This document shows, in pieces, positions 35,601 through 41,562 of a stretch of 41,867 nucleotides of DNA (position 1 is the stretch's first letter; each line of letters starts with the position of its first letter). The DNA is from a virus, in the IMG/VR virus record IMGVR_UViG_3300025617_000045, positions 1 to 41,867 of that record. One strand, given 5' to 3'. A program made the position numbers and the translations under genes. A model generated the notes under the pieces. It did not search any database. It was not told the origin of the DNA and was given only the letters and a program-made list of their open reading frames with translations.

Positions 35601-36218
35601 AACCCCCAGAGACTCTAGATGAAACTCTTCTGCCCACTGTCCGATATTGATACCGTTAACAGCAAACTGATACGGTGTTGCATTTTCTTCAAAAGCTACC
35701 CTAATGACAAACCTTAGATTGTAGTATTCATCTGGCAGGGTAAAAGTCTCTGATATAAAAGCCCATTTACGCTCTGGGGAGATTGTGGTACTTCTTGTTA
35801 CTACTAACGGATCAGGTCCGCCGCTTGGGCTTTCGTCATACTGATATTCAATAAATACCGTTGCTGTTCTGTCATATGTAAAAAAGTAAGCACCAATTGC
35901 AACTGAGCCAAGTTCTGAGCTAAGCTCTCCCGTGTCAAAGCTGTTGGGGCTGATAAAAGTAGTGTTGCCACTATTTCCGGGTGTTTCAATTACTCCACTA
36001 ACATAGGAGTTTCTGAATGGTGCAAACGGTGGCTTTTCTGCAAAAGGCAGTCCAGCGTTAGCGTCAACTACAGTCGCCCCTTCTTTTGTCCAGTTATCTA
36101 GGTTTTGATTTGCTTCGCTAATTAAGGAGATGTAGTCAGTAGTATCGTCAAGAGCCCAAAGAGCAGTTGGCTGCTCAGAAAACACCTTTGTGGCGTATAG
36201 GTTAAGGGATGTGGTCAT
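32628..36218 (-). CDS. large LamG-like (concanavalin A-like) structural protein
   Basis: 1196 residues, beta-rich throughout. A concanavalin A-like/LamG sandwich is visible around 240-410 (NFTVEFWTKIQ, LYVEGPFLKLKINDS, RASLVLNGEEVISF, DWLGFYAYDEVPLIQLDCVG). Similar strand patterns recur near 560-720 and 1000-1130 (FFKVGAFQMAMRYD, SVIGLAF), so several LamG-type domains are likely. Such proteins are usually sugar-binding tail fibres or large tail appendages. Its position before the portal gene, after the fibre cluster, supports a receptor-binding role rather than a head role. AGGAG (36228-36224) precedes the ATG but lies in the 3' arm of a predicted hairpin. Confidence 0.8.
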   Translation of the reverse strand: MTTSLNLYATKVFSEQPTALWALDDTTDYISLISEANQNLDNWTKEGATVVDANAGLPFAEKPPFAPFRNSYVSGVIETPGNSGNTTFISPNSFDTGELSSELGSVAIGAYFFTYDRTATVFIEYQYDESPSGGPDPLVVTRSTTISPERKWAFISETFTLPDEYYNLRFVIRVAFEENATPYQFAVNGINIGQWAEEFHLESLGVVPEALPDNINIDSEGVPALPYGLDGAQGYYLSRDKILYAKNSGLPLVYGAFNSTVIFPNTNRPSLIVPGFGFMNESGKYKNFTVEFWTKIQSNSILPKRIFGPISSTDGLYVEGPFLKLKINDSVASHYVGEWDRPMLIDIRLKPERASLVLNGEEVISFSTDPEITEYPEKFDEEDNDQDWLGFYAYDEVPLIQLDCVGIYPYEVAAIVAKRRFVYGQGVESPNNIKGLNSSDSMFVDYSFSNYAKNYYYPRMGTWSDAVVENLTPEAQSLSLPDYTLPTIKFNDQSLQQWYFDLENAQPLLGSNFISLKPNSGWDNTEGHIFFENLNLLQDDTKCLYGVFEIEELSDDRQVLFELVNDIKGSRLTIALEKETTIIGSDTYEDYVVSYDFKYKSTNGQTVTQQIYKSYGHQASKIFLVGLHLPRLISNFGQQMASFFGTKQNIKVFVGGSSNLSETFKGKIYRIGFSTSRNLKKIETLFSSRGIPLDYENVFDLYGGSLFYDGGNPDTDFWPLELDGGGPPDFDKVDILPHLASYTLIPKIEFNSFKLDIGIDSYWEDYVPLSYFGKYVSDPANRKYLDLDFLQLNIDYPKMSNFSLDKYNTEGALVKTYITFQYLASGSNSTQSTFTNTVLLDKGGVVRPGDEWLNSKYEVLDDTIIYPPPGIDFSSLSINIHIEVSVGGILSNPLRISSLQLSSQALGSSPNKIGTKFGAEVFPYTKYGQAFDYKEVFPFSIYKKSTPHLYFTGNSGLRMRGDFSISDNHGLSLPINSNRNSFFKVGAFQMAMRYDSGLFPEAPVQIFEIQEKGKTIKFYLVREQATNKRGYIFAIDGNTGSQDQNVIFNMDGKSVKKPVLSQNSWSVIGLAFTEPLDFSEFSGSYRVTSPILFNAISLYQITEQDEAERFAYRKWYAVRSEPDNVLNWDYWDESLWQEVLFLSESEPTVLDPGKIYKQYVGTDRIVFADNYVLNVGNYRYSAFKDVRWSRQILDSA

Positions 36219-36223
36219 ATGAT

Positions 36224-36251
36224 CTCCTAATATATTTTAACATAATAGGAG
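36224..36251 (-). promoter_or_regulatory. hairpin that would cover the ribosome binding site of the LamG-like gene
   Basis: On the minus-strand RNA, CUCCUAUUAUGU and AUAUAUUAGGAG pair over 12 positions with one mismatch and one G-U pair around a UAAA loop. The 3' arm contains UAGGAG, the Shine-Dalgarno, six bases before the ATG at 36218. An extended -10-like TGT-TAAAAT (36242-36234) lies within the same element. Confidence 0.45.
36234..36242 (-). promoter_or_regulatory. possible extended -10 promoter of the LamG-like gene
   Basis: TGT-TAAAAT, one mismatch from the extended -10 consensus, with predicted start near 36227. That start would remove the 5' arm of the hairpin at 36224-36251 and leave only about nine bases of leader. 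Confidence 0.35.
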
Positions 36252-36255
36252 TTTC

Positions 36256-37050
36256 TTAAATCTTGTATATCTTGTATCTAATAATAGCAATACCTGATGC
36301 TCCAGCAGCTCCAGCTTGGTGATAGTTCTCATACCCCCCAAAGCCTGCGCCTCCACCAGAACCGGTCCTAGCCTGTCCAGCACTTGGTGCATAGTTGTCG
36401 TTTTCTCCAACAGTGGCACCTCCCCGGCCTCCGCCACCAATTCCACCATTTCCTCTGGCCCCTCTATTGGCGGTTTGACCGCTTCCACCACCACCGCCAG
36501 CAAAGTGTCCCGAAGAACCCGTTCCGGTTGCCGCTGTCCAGTCTGAAAGACTCGTGCCAGCTCCACCTGTATACCCAGATCCATCGGCCGCAGAGCCACC
36601 CGCCCCGCCTCCTCCGGTTGCATAACCTCTGAGGAATCCATTTCCAGATGTACCATCAGTATTTCCACCAGAAGCTTCGTGTCCGTTAAAGAATGAAGAG
36701 GATCCAGGGTATGCCGGAGCCATTGATTTGCCAGAGAAGTGCGGTCTGCCCTGTGCCCCAGCGCCACCACCACCAATGGTTATTGAGTACTGACCAGCCT
36801 CTAAAAATTCTTCCCCAACTAGAACTTCTCCGGCACCGCCACCTAAGCCTTTTCCGCCACCTGCTCCTCCACCAACAACCATATACTCGATTGTTCCTCT
36901 AACATCAAGAGTAAATGTTCCTGAGTTGATAAAAGTGTGATACTTGTACCCCCCGGCAACGGTAGGCTGTGTAATAACTCCACCGGAAGCTATGATTTCT
37001 CTAAAGCCTTTATTGTTTCCTCTAAACCTAAGTCCTATTTGGGGGTACAT
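36256..37050 (-). CDS. glycine-rich tail fibre / adhesin-like protein D
   Basis: 264 residues. The N-terminal part (YKYHTFINSGTFTLDVRGTI) is a beta-domain also found in the other glycine-rich genes. It is followed by a long Gly/Ala/Ser-rich region (about 60-250) and the shared C-terminal strand GIAIIRYKI. Phage adhesins of the Gp38 type form polyglycine helix bundles that bind surface receptors, and this protein has a comparable composition. The ATG has no Shine-Dalgarno; TGG-TATAAT ends six bases before it, so it is probably leaderless. Confidence 0.75.
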   Translation of the reverse strand: MYPQIGLRFRGNNKGFREIIASGGVITQPTVAGGYKYHTFINSGTFTLDVRGTIEYMVVGGGAGGGKGLGGGAGEVLVGEEFLEAGQYSITIGGGGAGAQGRPHFSGKSMAPAYPGSSSFFNGHEASGGNTDGTSGNGFLRGYATGGGGAGGSAADGSGYTGGAGTSLSDWTAATGTGSSGHFAGGGGGSGQTANRGARGNGGIGGGGRGGATVGENDNYAPSAGQARTGSGGGAGFGGYENYHQAGAAGASGIAIIRYKIYKI

Positions 37051-37056
37051 GTATTA

Positions 37057-37065
37057 ATTATACCA
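37057..37065 (-). promoter_or_regulatory. leaderless extended -10 promoter of adhesin gene D
   Basis: TGG-TATAAT at 37065-37057 is followed by TAATAC and the ATG at 37050, the same six-base spacing as at the 108-residue replication gene. No Shine-Dalgarno is present. Confidence 0.65.
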
Positions 37066-37076
37066 TTAAGAAAGTG

Positions 37077-37913
37077 CTATACCGGAACTCTGATGATGGC
37101 TAGCCCCGAGCCCCCGCCATTACCGTTTGATCCACCGCCACCAGTATTTGCTAGGCCTGCAGCATTTCCTCCGCCGCCTCCTAGACCTCCCGCACTAATG
37201 CTAACTCTTCCATCGTATGCGCTGCCTGATCCTCCACCACCATAATACACTGTTCCAGAAACGTTCTGTCCTGTTGTTGTGGCCAAGCCCCAGTCTGAAT
37301 AGGCGGATGTTCCGACACCCCCAGCGCCGCTTACACTCGAGGTTGAGTTTAACCCTGCGCCTCCAGCACCACCACCGCCACCGCCGCCTTCTACATATAC
37401 CCCGTTGCCTCCAGCATTTCCATAGAATGTATTATTAAGAAGTGGGAAGCCTCCACTTTCGTAAATACTACCACCAGAACCAGATGCGCCACCCCTATCT
37501 ACTGGTCCTTGATAATTTCCGCAACCAGAACCACTACCAAAAGCAATAGCCCTGTTTTGTCCTGGGTTAGAACCTGTTCCTATGAGGGTGTCTGATCCTC
37601 TGGTATAACATGTCCCTGGACCTCCCGCAGCAACAGAAACCGGATATGTTCCAGCCTCTAAAACTATAAAGTCGCTAAATACTTGGCCAGCACCGCCACC
37701 GCCGCCACCACCGGTACCACCTCCGCCACCGCCTCCAACTAAAAGAACCTCAACCCTTCCTGATCTTTGAACAGTAAGTGTGCCGGAAGTCGTAAACGTG
37801 TGATACTCATACCCACCAGAGGTTACCACCGTACCATCAGAAGTGATAGTTGCGTCAACATCTGCTGTAGTTACCCAAGCAGTGCCGTTCCATATTTTTG
37901 CATTAGTTACCAT
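37077..37913 (-). CDS. glycine-rich tail fibre / adhesin-like protein C
   Basis: 278 residues. The N-terminal beta-domain (YEYHTFTTSGTLTVQRSGRV, then EVLLVGGGGGGG) is the same as in adhesin D. The remainder is glycine-rich, with two cysteines (about 100 and 130), and the end is GLAIIRVPV. The start is the ATG within a TAATG overlap with the linker gene, without a good Shine-Dalgarno, so coupling is likely. The first 25 residues (NAKIWNGTAWVTTADVDATI) resemble the linker repeats of the upstream gene, as if derived from it. Confidence 0.75.
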   Translation of the reverse strand: MVTNAKIWNGTAWVTTADVDATITSDGTVVTSGGYEYHTFTTSGTLTVQRSGRVEVLLVGGGGGGGTGGGGGGGAGQVFSDFIVLEAGTYPVSVAAGGPGTCYTRGSDTLIGTGSNPGQNRAIAFGSGSGCGNYQGPVDRGGASGSGGSIYESGGFPLLNNTFYGNAGGNGVYVEGGGGGGGAGGAGLNSTSSVSGAGGVGTSAYSDWGLATTTGQNVSGTVYYGGGGSGSAYDGRVSISAGGLGGGGGNAAGLANTGGGGSNGNGGGSGLAIIRVPV

Positions 37914-38329
37914 TAAGGTGTCTCAATCCACAGGTCTCCGGTTTGCAAAGTATAAGCAATTGATGGATCTGTTGCTCCAACATAAATCTTTGTACCAGGA
38001 TCTCCGTCTGTATTAATAATAGTTGCATCATTGACCCAAGCCGATCCGTTGTATACCAAAGACTCTCCAGTGGTTGGTGAATCAATGGTCGTGTCTGTTA
38101 GGCTGTCAACAGTAGAGGCTGGAGTTTCATTAACCCAGTCCCCCGAAGCAGAATCAAAAACTAATGCCTGACCATCTGTAGGCGATGTAATCGTTACATC
38201 ATTAAGATTATCAAGATTAGCGTTGGGAGCTTCTGGATTTAAACGCCATACCGCCTTGGTGCCATCGTAAATGTACTGCTCAAAGGTGTCACCGTTTGAT
38301 GGGTTAGCAGGAAAATCCAAGGCTGCCAT
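37913..38329 (-). CDS. fibre-linker protein, paralogue 2
   Basis: 138 residues. The N-terminus ALDFPANPSNGDTFEQYIYD is shared with the 154-residue gene (ALDFPSSPSEGD-I-YGSYIYD). Two repeats follow (about 42-67 and 77-101) of the form LTDTTI-D-SP-x-x-G-E-S-LVYNGSAWVN, common in tail-fibre shafts. The C-terminal VGATDPSIAYTLQTGDLWIE is a collar-like end. It precedes adhesin C with a one-base overlap, which suggests the two assemble together. A GGAGAG ribosome binding site lies upstream. Confidence 0.75.
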   Translation of the reverse strand: MAALDFPANPSNGDTFEQYIYDGTKAVWRLNPEAPNANLDNLNDVTITSPTDGQALVFDSASGDWVNETPASTVDSLTDTTIDSPTTGESLVYNGSAWVNDATIINTDGDPGTKIYVGATDPSIAYTLQTGDLWIETP

Positions 38330-38334
38330 TTAAA

Positions 38335-38721
38335 CTACTCTCCAGCCTCTACGAGTTCCCAAGATTTAGAGCTTTCATCCCATGTATACAGCCCTCCATC
38401 TTCTGGGTAAGAAACCGGAGCAATCCAAGAGTAGGTTTCTTCGTCCAAAGTCCAGGAAGCATAAGCCTGGGGTGGCAAGAAGGCATCTAGCGCCTCATCG
38501 TATGTATATCCGATACCGGCGTAATTTCCACGGAAAGGTGTTCCACCCTCAACGTGCTCTCCTGCACGGGTATTGTAAGAAGTACGCTTACAAACCTGAT
38601 TCTTCATTTCGCCGTAGTACTCTTCCCAAGAAGTAATTCCTTCTGCAAGATCTTCTTCGTCCTTACCCACAATAACCTGAGTAACGACATTGTTTTCATC
38701 TAAAAATGCATAGTGTGCCAA
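38335..38721 (-). CDS. aquatic-phage conserved protein, paralogue 2
   Basis: 128 residues from the TTG at 38721. An upstream ATG at 38763 would add 14 residues. TTG is preferred because GGAGG lies five bases before it, because the predicted transcript starts at about 38762, and because the protein then aligns from residue 1 with the 122-residue paralogue (AHYAFLDENNVV against SHWAEINEDNIV). Shared core: TSYN, then FRGNYAGIGYTYD, a PPQ-x-x-x-SW segment and C-terminal tryptophans. I know this family from cyanophages and other aquatic phages near fibre genes; the function is unknown. Confidence 0.7.
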   Translation of the reverse strand: MAHYAFLDENNVVTQVIVGKDEEDLAEGITSWEEYYGEMKNQVCKRTSYNTRAGEHVEGGTPFRGNYAGIGYTYDEALDAFLPPQAYASWTLDEETYSWIAPVSYPEDGGLYTWDESSKSWELVEAGE

Positions 38722-38767
38722 TTTTTCCTCCATTTGTTGTGGACTGTTTGGTTTCAGCCGCATAACT

Positions 38768-38795
38768 ATAATATCATATTTGTGCAGCTTGTTAA
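38768..38795 (-). promoter_or_regulatory. promoter before aquatic-phage paralogue 2
   Basis: TTAACA (38795-38790), 16 bases, then TGA-TATTAT (38776-38768): the only site here with both a good -35 and an extended -10. The start near 38762 leaves a leader of about 41 bases before the TTG at 38721. Confidence 0.6.
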
Positions 38796-38817
38796 ATAAT
38801 TATGAATCTGTCTACTT

Positions 38818-39645
38818 TTAGAATGATATCGTTCCGGTACCAGCCGTAAAGGTAATTACGGTGTCGCCATCAACTGTATCTGTGGAATATGTTAGGCCTG
38901 GAGATATTGTTGGTGTTCCGTATATGTTGCTAAACCTAACAATTACAATCCCAGACCCTCCCGCGGGTCCAGTGCCTACTTTGCCGCCGCCACCATCGCC
39001 AGTGTTTGCTGCACCCGCCACACCAGACTGATTTCCACCCTCCCCAAAGCTAGCCTGAGTTCCGGTAATGCTTGAGCTAAGTGGTGGACCAACCGTACTG
39101 CTATTAGGCGCGTCCCCACCGGCACCACCGCCGGTTCCTCCGTCACCATTGCCCCCACCGGCAGTTCCATTACCGCCTTGAAGGTCTGTCCCCACTCCAC
39201 GAGGTCGGCCACCGTCACCACCGCCGCCGCCGCAGCCCCCGTTTCGACCACCTGTGCTTCCGGCGCGACCGCCACCACCACCGCCAAGAACAGTAATTGT
39301 GCCAAAAATTGAGTCCCCACCATTGGCACCCTGTGCGCCATCTGCGGTACCGCCGCCAGCGCCGCCTGCACCAACTGTTACCGCATAAACAGATCCAGGC
39401 GTTCCTGGCAGGGGGTCGCGAGTGTCTGAATTGTCTCCAGATCTATCTGTAGCAAAGTTAGAAAAAGCTCCTCCAGCGCCTGCGCCACCGCCTAGACGAC
39501 CTCCTGTGGGACTCCCTCCACCACCACCACCACCTGCAATAGCAAAAACATAAATATCAGAGTCACCTTGTCCGAACGATGTAGACATTCTGCGATATCT
39601 AACAAAATTTGACAGAGAGCTGTTTGCCATAGAATTAACAGCCAT
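38818..39645 (-). CDS. glycine-rich tail fibre / adhesin-like protein B
   Basis: 275 residues. A short N-terminal part (SNFVRYRRMSTSFGQGDSDI) and strands lead to a long Gly-rich stretch (about 35-225). It then has GSGIVIVRFS, shared with the other adhesins, and here a C-terminal extension of about 40 residues (TYSTDTVDGDTVITFTAGTG) absent from C and D. AGGAGGG precedes the ATG by about seven bases. No terminator is visible after it. Confidence 0.75.
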   Translation of the reverse strand: MAVNSMANSSLSNFVRYRRMSTSFGQGDSDIYVFAIAGGGGGGGSPTGGRLGGGAGAGGAFSNFATDRSGDNSDTRDPLPGTPGSVYAVTVGAGGAGGGTADGAQGANGGDSIFGTITVLGGGGGGRAGSTGGRNGGCGGGGGDGGRPRGVGTDLQGGNGTAGGGNGDGGTGGGAGGDAPNSSTVGPPLSSSITGTQASFGEGGNQSGVAGAANTGDGGGGKVGTGPAGGSGIVIVRFSNIYGTPTISPGLTYSTDTVDGDTVITFTAGTGTISF

Positions 39646-39656
39646 TGGTTACCCTC

Positions 39657-39986
39657 CTAGCTAATCTCAGATCCGAATGCGTGAAAACAAGTGTCGTATG
39701 CTGAGCTTTTAACCTGAATAGAATCTCCGGCAGACAGTGTAATCCCTAAAGTAAGGGTTGTCGTGTCACTAGCTGGCAAAGCCACTTCTTTGGCCAAAAC
39801 GTTTCTGACGCCAGCGGTATCGCCACTTGGAACAACGTGAATAGTAAAGTCTGTTGCTGTAACTGCAACGTTTGCAATTGAAATTGTTGAGACTACCGCT
39901 TCCGTTGCAGCTGGAACCGTATAAAGTGTTTGCAAAATACCTGCATCATCTCCGGTCTGCCCTAGAATTTTATAGTTTGTTGCCAT
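39657..39986 (-). CDS. small beta-rich fibre-associated protein
   Basis: 109 residues. Pattern: GDDAGILQTLYTVPAATEAV, then VATDFTIHVVPSGD, then SAGDSIQVKSS. This is the two-sheet composition of small virion or fibre attachment proteins often found beside fibre genes in environmental phages. It is coupled to the linker gene upstream (one base between stop and start). No catalytic feature is seen. Confidence 0.65.
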   Translation of the reverse strand: MATNYKILGQTGDDAGILQTLYTVPAATEAVVSTISIANVAVTATDFTIHVVPSGDTAGVRNVLAKEVALPASDTTTLTLGITLSAGDSIQVKSSAYDTCFHAFGSEIS

Positions 39987-39987
39987 G

Positions 39988-40452
39988 TTATGCTCCCATT
40001 AATAAAAAGTTTGTTTCAAATCCTCCTGCGGAGGCCCCATTAACCCATTCAGATCCATTATACACTAACGCTTGGCCAATAACTGGAGAATCTGGATTAA
40101 TTTTAACTCCATCAATCCACTCAGATCCGTTGTATTGAAGCACCTGCCCATTTGCGGGGGATGTAATTGTGGTGTCTGTAAGGTTTGAAATGTTGTTATA
40201 GCTCAGAACCTGGTTTCCGGACTCTACCCACTGAGCAGAATTTCCATCGTCATAGTAAACATAAGTAATGCCTTCGGTCGTGTCAAACCATGCGTCACCA
40301 CTGGTTGCTGGATAAGGCTTGGTGTCTGAAACAATAAACCTGGTAGCAACGCCTTGTGCGTTTACATTCCACACCCCGCGAGTAGCGTCATAAATGTAGC
40401 TACCATAAATGTCACCTTCAGATGGTGAAGATGGGAAGTCTAGAGCTGTCAT
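39988..40452 (-). CDS. fibre-linker protein, paralogue 1
   Basis: 154 residues. The ALDFPSSPSEGD-I-YGSYIYD N-terminus is followed by a segment (VSDTKPYPATSGDAWFDTTE) absent from paralogue 2. Two shaft repeats at about 91-115 and 121-139 carry LTDTTITSP-x-x-G-Q-V-L-Q-YNGSEW and GQALVYNGSEWVN. The ATG has no Shine-Dalgarno; TATAAT ends seven bases upstream, so it is probably leaderless. Confidence 0.75.
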   Translation of the reverse strand: MTALDFPSSPSEGDIYGSYIYDATRGVWNVNAQGVATRFIVSDTKPYPATSGDAWFDTTEGITYVYYDDGNSAQWVESGNQVLSYNNISNLTDTTITSPANGQVLQYNGSEWIDGVKINPDSPVIGQALVYNGSEWVNGASAGGFETNFLLMGA

Positions 40453-40459
40453 AGTTTAT

Positions 40460-40465
40460 ATTATA
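40460..40465 (-). promoter_or_regulatory. -10 box of a leaderless promoter for linker paralogue 1
   Basis: TATAAT at 40465-40460 is followed by ATAAACT and the ATG at 40452. No Shine-Dalgarno is seen. The next gene upstream ends at 40473, so the promoter overlaps its last codons. Confidence 0.6.
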
Positions 40466-40472
40466 CACTAAT

Positions 40473-41174
40473 TTAGTTATACTGTTTTCTAGTCCAAAAA
40501 AAGTCGCGGTATCTATTCCAGAACCTGCTAGAAAGTTTCGCTGCCTGTCTTTCAATTCTCTTAAAGTCTTCTTCTCCAGAGAATGACATCTTGTAAGACT
40601 CTCTCTTGAATGGAATGACTTGTGCCATTGGTGTTCCTGCGGGTACAATTCCCGTCCAATCAGGATCATTCATTAAGAAAGGAAAGTTGCCATTTAGATT
40701 AAACTTATCTGTATCCATTACCCCAGAGAATATCTCAAAAAGAGAGTCGTCTCTGTTTAGCGGAGGAACGACTAGGCATGAGTATCCTGCGGGAGTTTTG
40801 ATTCCCCAGGGGTTAAACATCTTTGGTACGGCAGGTACTTTCTGAGCCCCCTTGTGTGTTTCTAGTTGAAACTGGTGGTGAAACTCAATGAAGTCTAGAC
40901 TAGACCACTGAAAATATTGTTCGCCATCTTTTTTGACAACGTTAAAATCTGTTGGCGTTGGTATGATATAACCAGCAGTCAAAGAGTCGAAGAATGGCAT
41001 ACATTTTTTGACGGTAGAGCTTGGCTTGTTAGTTTCAAACTCCATTTCTTTAATGTTGTTTCTGTATGACTTAATGTCTTTATACCACTGAGGAAGTCCA
41101 TTCTTTGCTGGATAAGGATAAAACTCTTCGTCTATCAAGCCTGTTGTATCTGTAAATTTTACATTTACAGCCAT
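40473..41174 (-). CDS. conserved environmental-phage protein of unknown function
   Basis: 233 residues. Text such as YPYPAKNGLPQWYKD, KKCMPFFDSLTAGYIIPTP, WGIKTPAGYSCLVVPPLNR, GVMDTDKFNLNGNFPF and IVPAGTPMAQVIPFKRE recalls a family found in cyanophages and other aquatic phages. The centre looks like a double-stranded beta-helix-type core. I do not recognise an activity: single Cys and His residues are present but no clear metal triad. AAGGGG lies six bases before the ATG. It sits in the fibre cluster, so it could modify or chaperone fibres, or be an auxiliary gene. Confidence 0.7.
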   Translation of the reverse strand: MAVNVKFTDTTGLIDEEFYPYPAKNGLPQWYKDIKSYRNNIKEMEFETNKPSSTVKKCMPFFDSLTAGYIIPTPTDFNVVKKDGEQYFQWSSLDFIEFHHQFQLETHKGAQKVPAVPKMFNPWGIKTPAGYSCLVVPPLNRDDSLFEIFSGVMDTDKFNLNGNFPFLMNDPDWTGIVPAGTPMAQVIPFKRESYKMSFSGEEDFKRIERQAAKLSSRFWNRYRDFFWTRKQYN

Positions 41175-41191
41175 AGAATACCCCTTAAAAA

Positions 41192-41560
41192 TTAACTATC
41201 TAAAACTTCTGGCAGATCAGTTGCGTACCAGTCCCAGTCGTCCAAACCAAAATTCCAGAAATATTCTTTTCCTGGTTCTTCTGGTTTTGGAGTTGCTGGC
41301 TCCCAGTCTAGCAGATCTTCATTAAAAATCCAAGATGGGCTTGGCTGTGGTCTAATAAAAACATCGCTTTCTGGATCGTATAAATATCCAGTACCAGCAA
41401 ACCTACCTCTAAAGTTACCATTATAGCTAGTTTGAATCCAGACACCGCCAAATTTATTTACTATTCTTTGATACCCCTCGTCACCATTAGGGTCATCGTT
41501 ATTGCCAACCACAACCCTTAAAACAATGTTGTCTTCGTTAATTTCTGCCCAATGTGACAT
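41192..41560 (-). CDS. aquatic-phage conserved protein, paralogue 1
   Basis: 122 residues. Same family as the 128-residue gene: SHWAEINEDNIVLRVVVGN, WIQTSYNGNFRGRFAGTGYL, then RPQPSPSW and Trp-rich ends (NFGLDDWDWYATD). It lacks the insert around GEHVEGGTPF of paralogue 2. The ATG follows the stop of the glycine-rich gene by two bases; the ribosome binding site is weak. Function unknown. Confidence 0.7.
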   Translation of the reverse strand: MSHWAEINEDNIVLRVVVGNNDDPNGDEGYQRIVNKFGGVWIQTSYNGNFRGRFAGTGYLYDPESDVFIRPQPSPSWIFNEDLLDWEPATPKPEEPGKEYFWNFGLDDWDWYATDLPEVLDS

Positions 41561-41562
41561 GC

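Noticed and set aside
36237-36776. Open frame of 179 residues on the minus strand, overlapping adhesin D
   Set aside because: It lies in another frame over the G+C-rich glycine coding region, where stop codons are rare, and has no ribosome binding site or sensible composition. Adhesin D is supported by its shared N- and C-terminal motifs.
38976-39374. Open frame of 132 residues inside adhesin B
   Set aside because: Alternative frame of the glycine repeat region; Val/Ala-rich shadow without a start site.
36256-39645. CRISPR-like or tandem DNA repeats in the glycine-rich genes
   Set aside because: The repetitiveness reflects GGN codons; there are no constant repeats with unique spacers, and the reading frames run through.
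40473-41174. Similarity of PAGTPMAQVIPF to dUTPase motifs
   Set aside because: Only one short stretch recalls a dUTPase; the other conserved dUTPase motifs are missing, so the label was not used.
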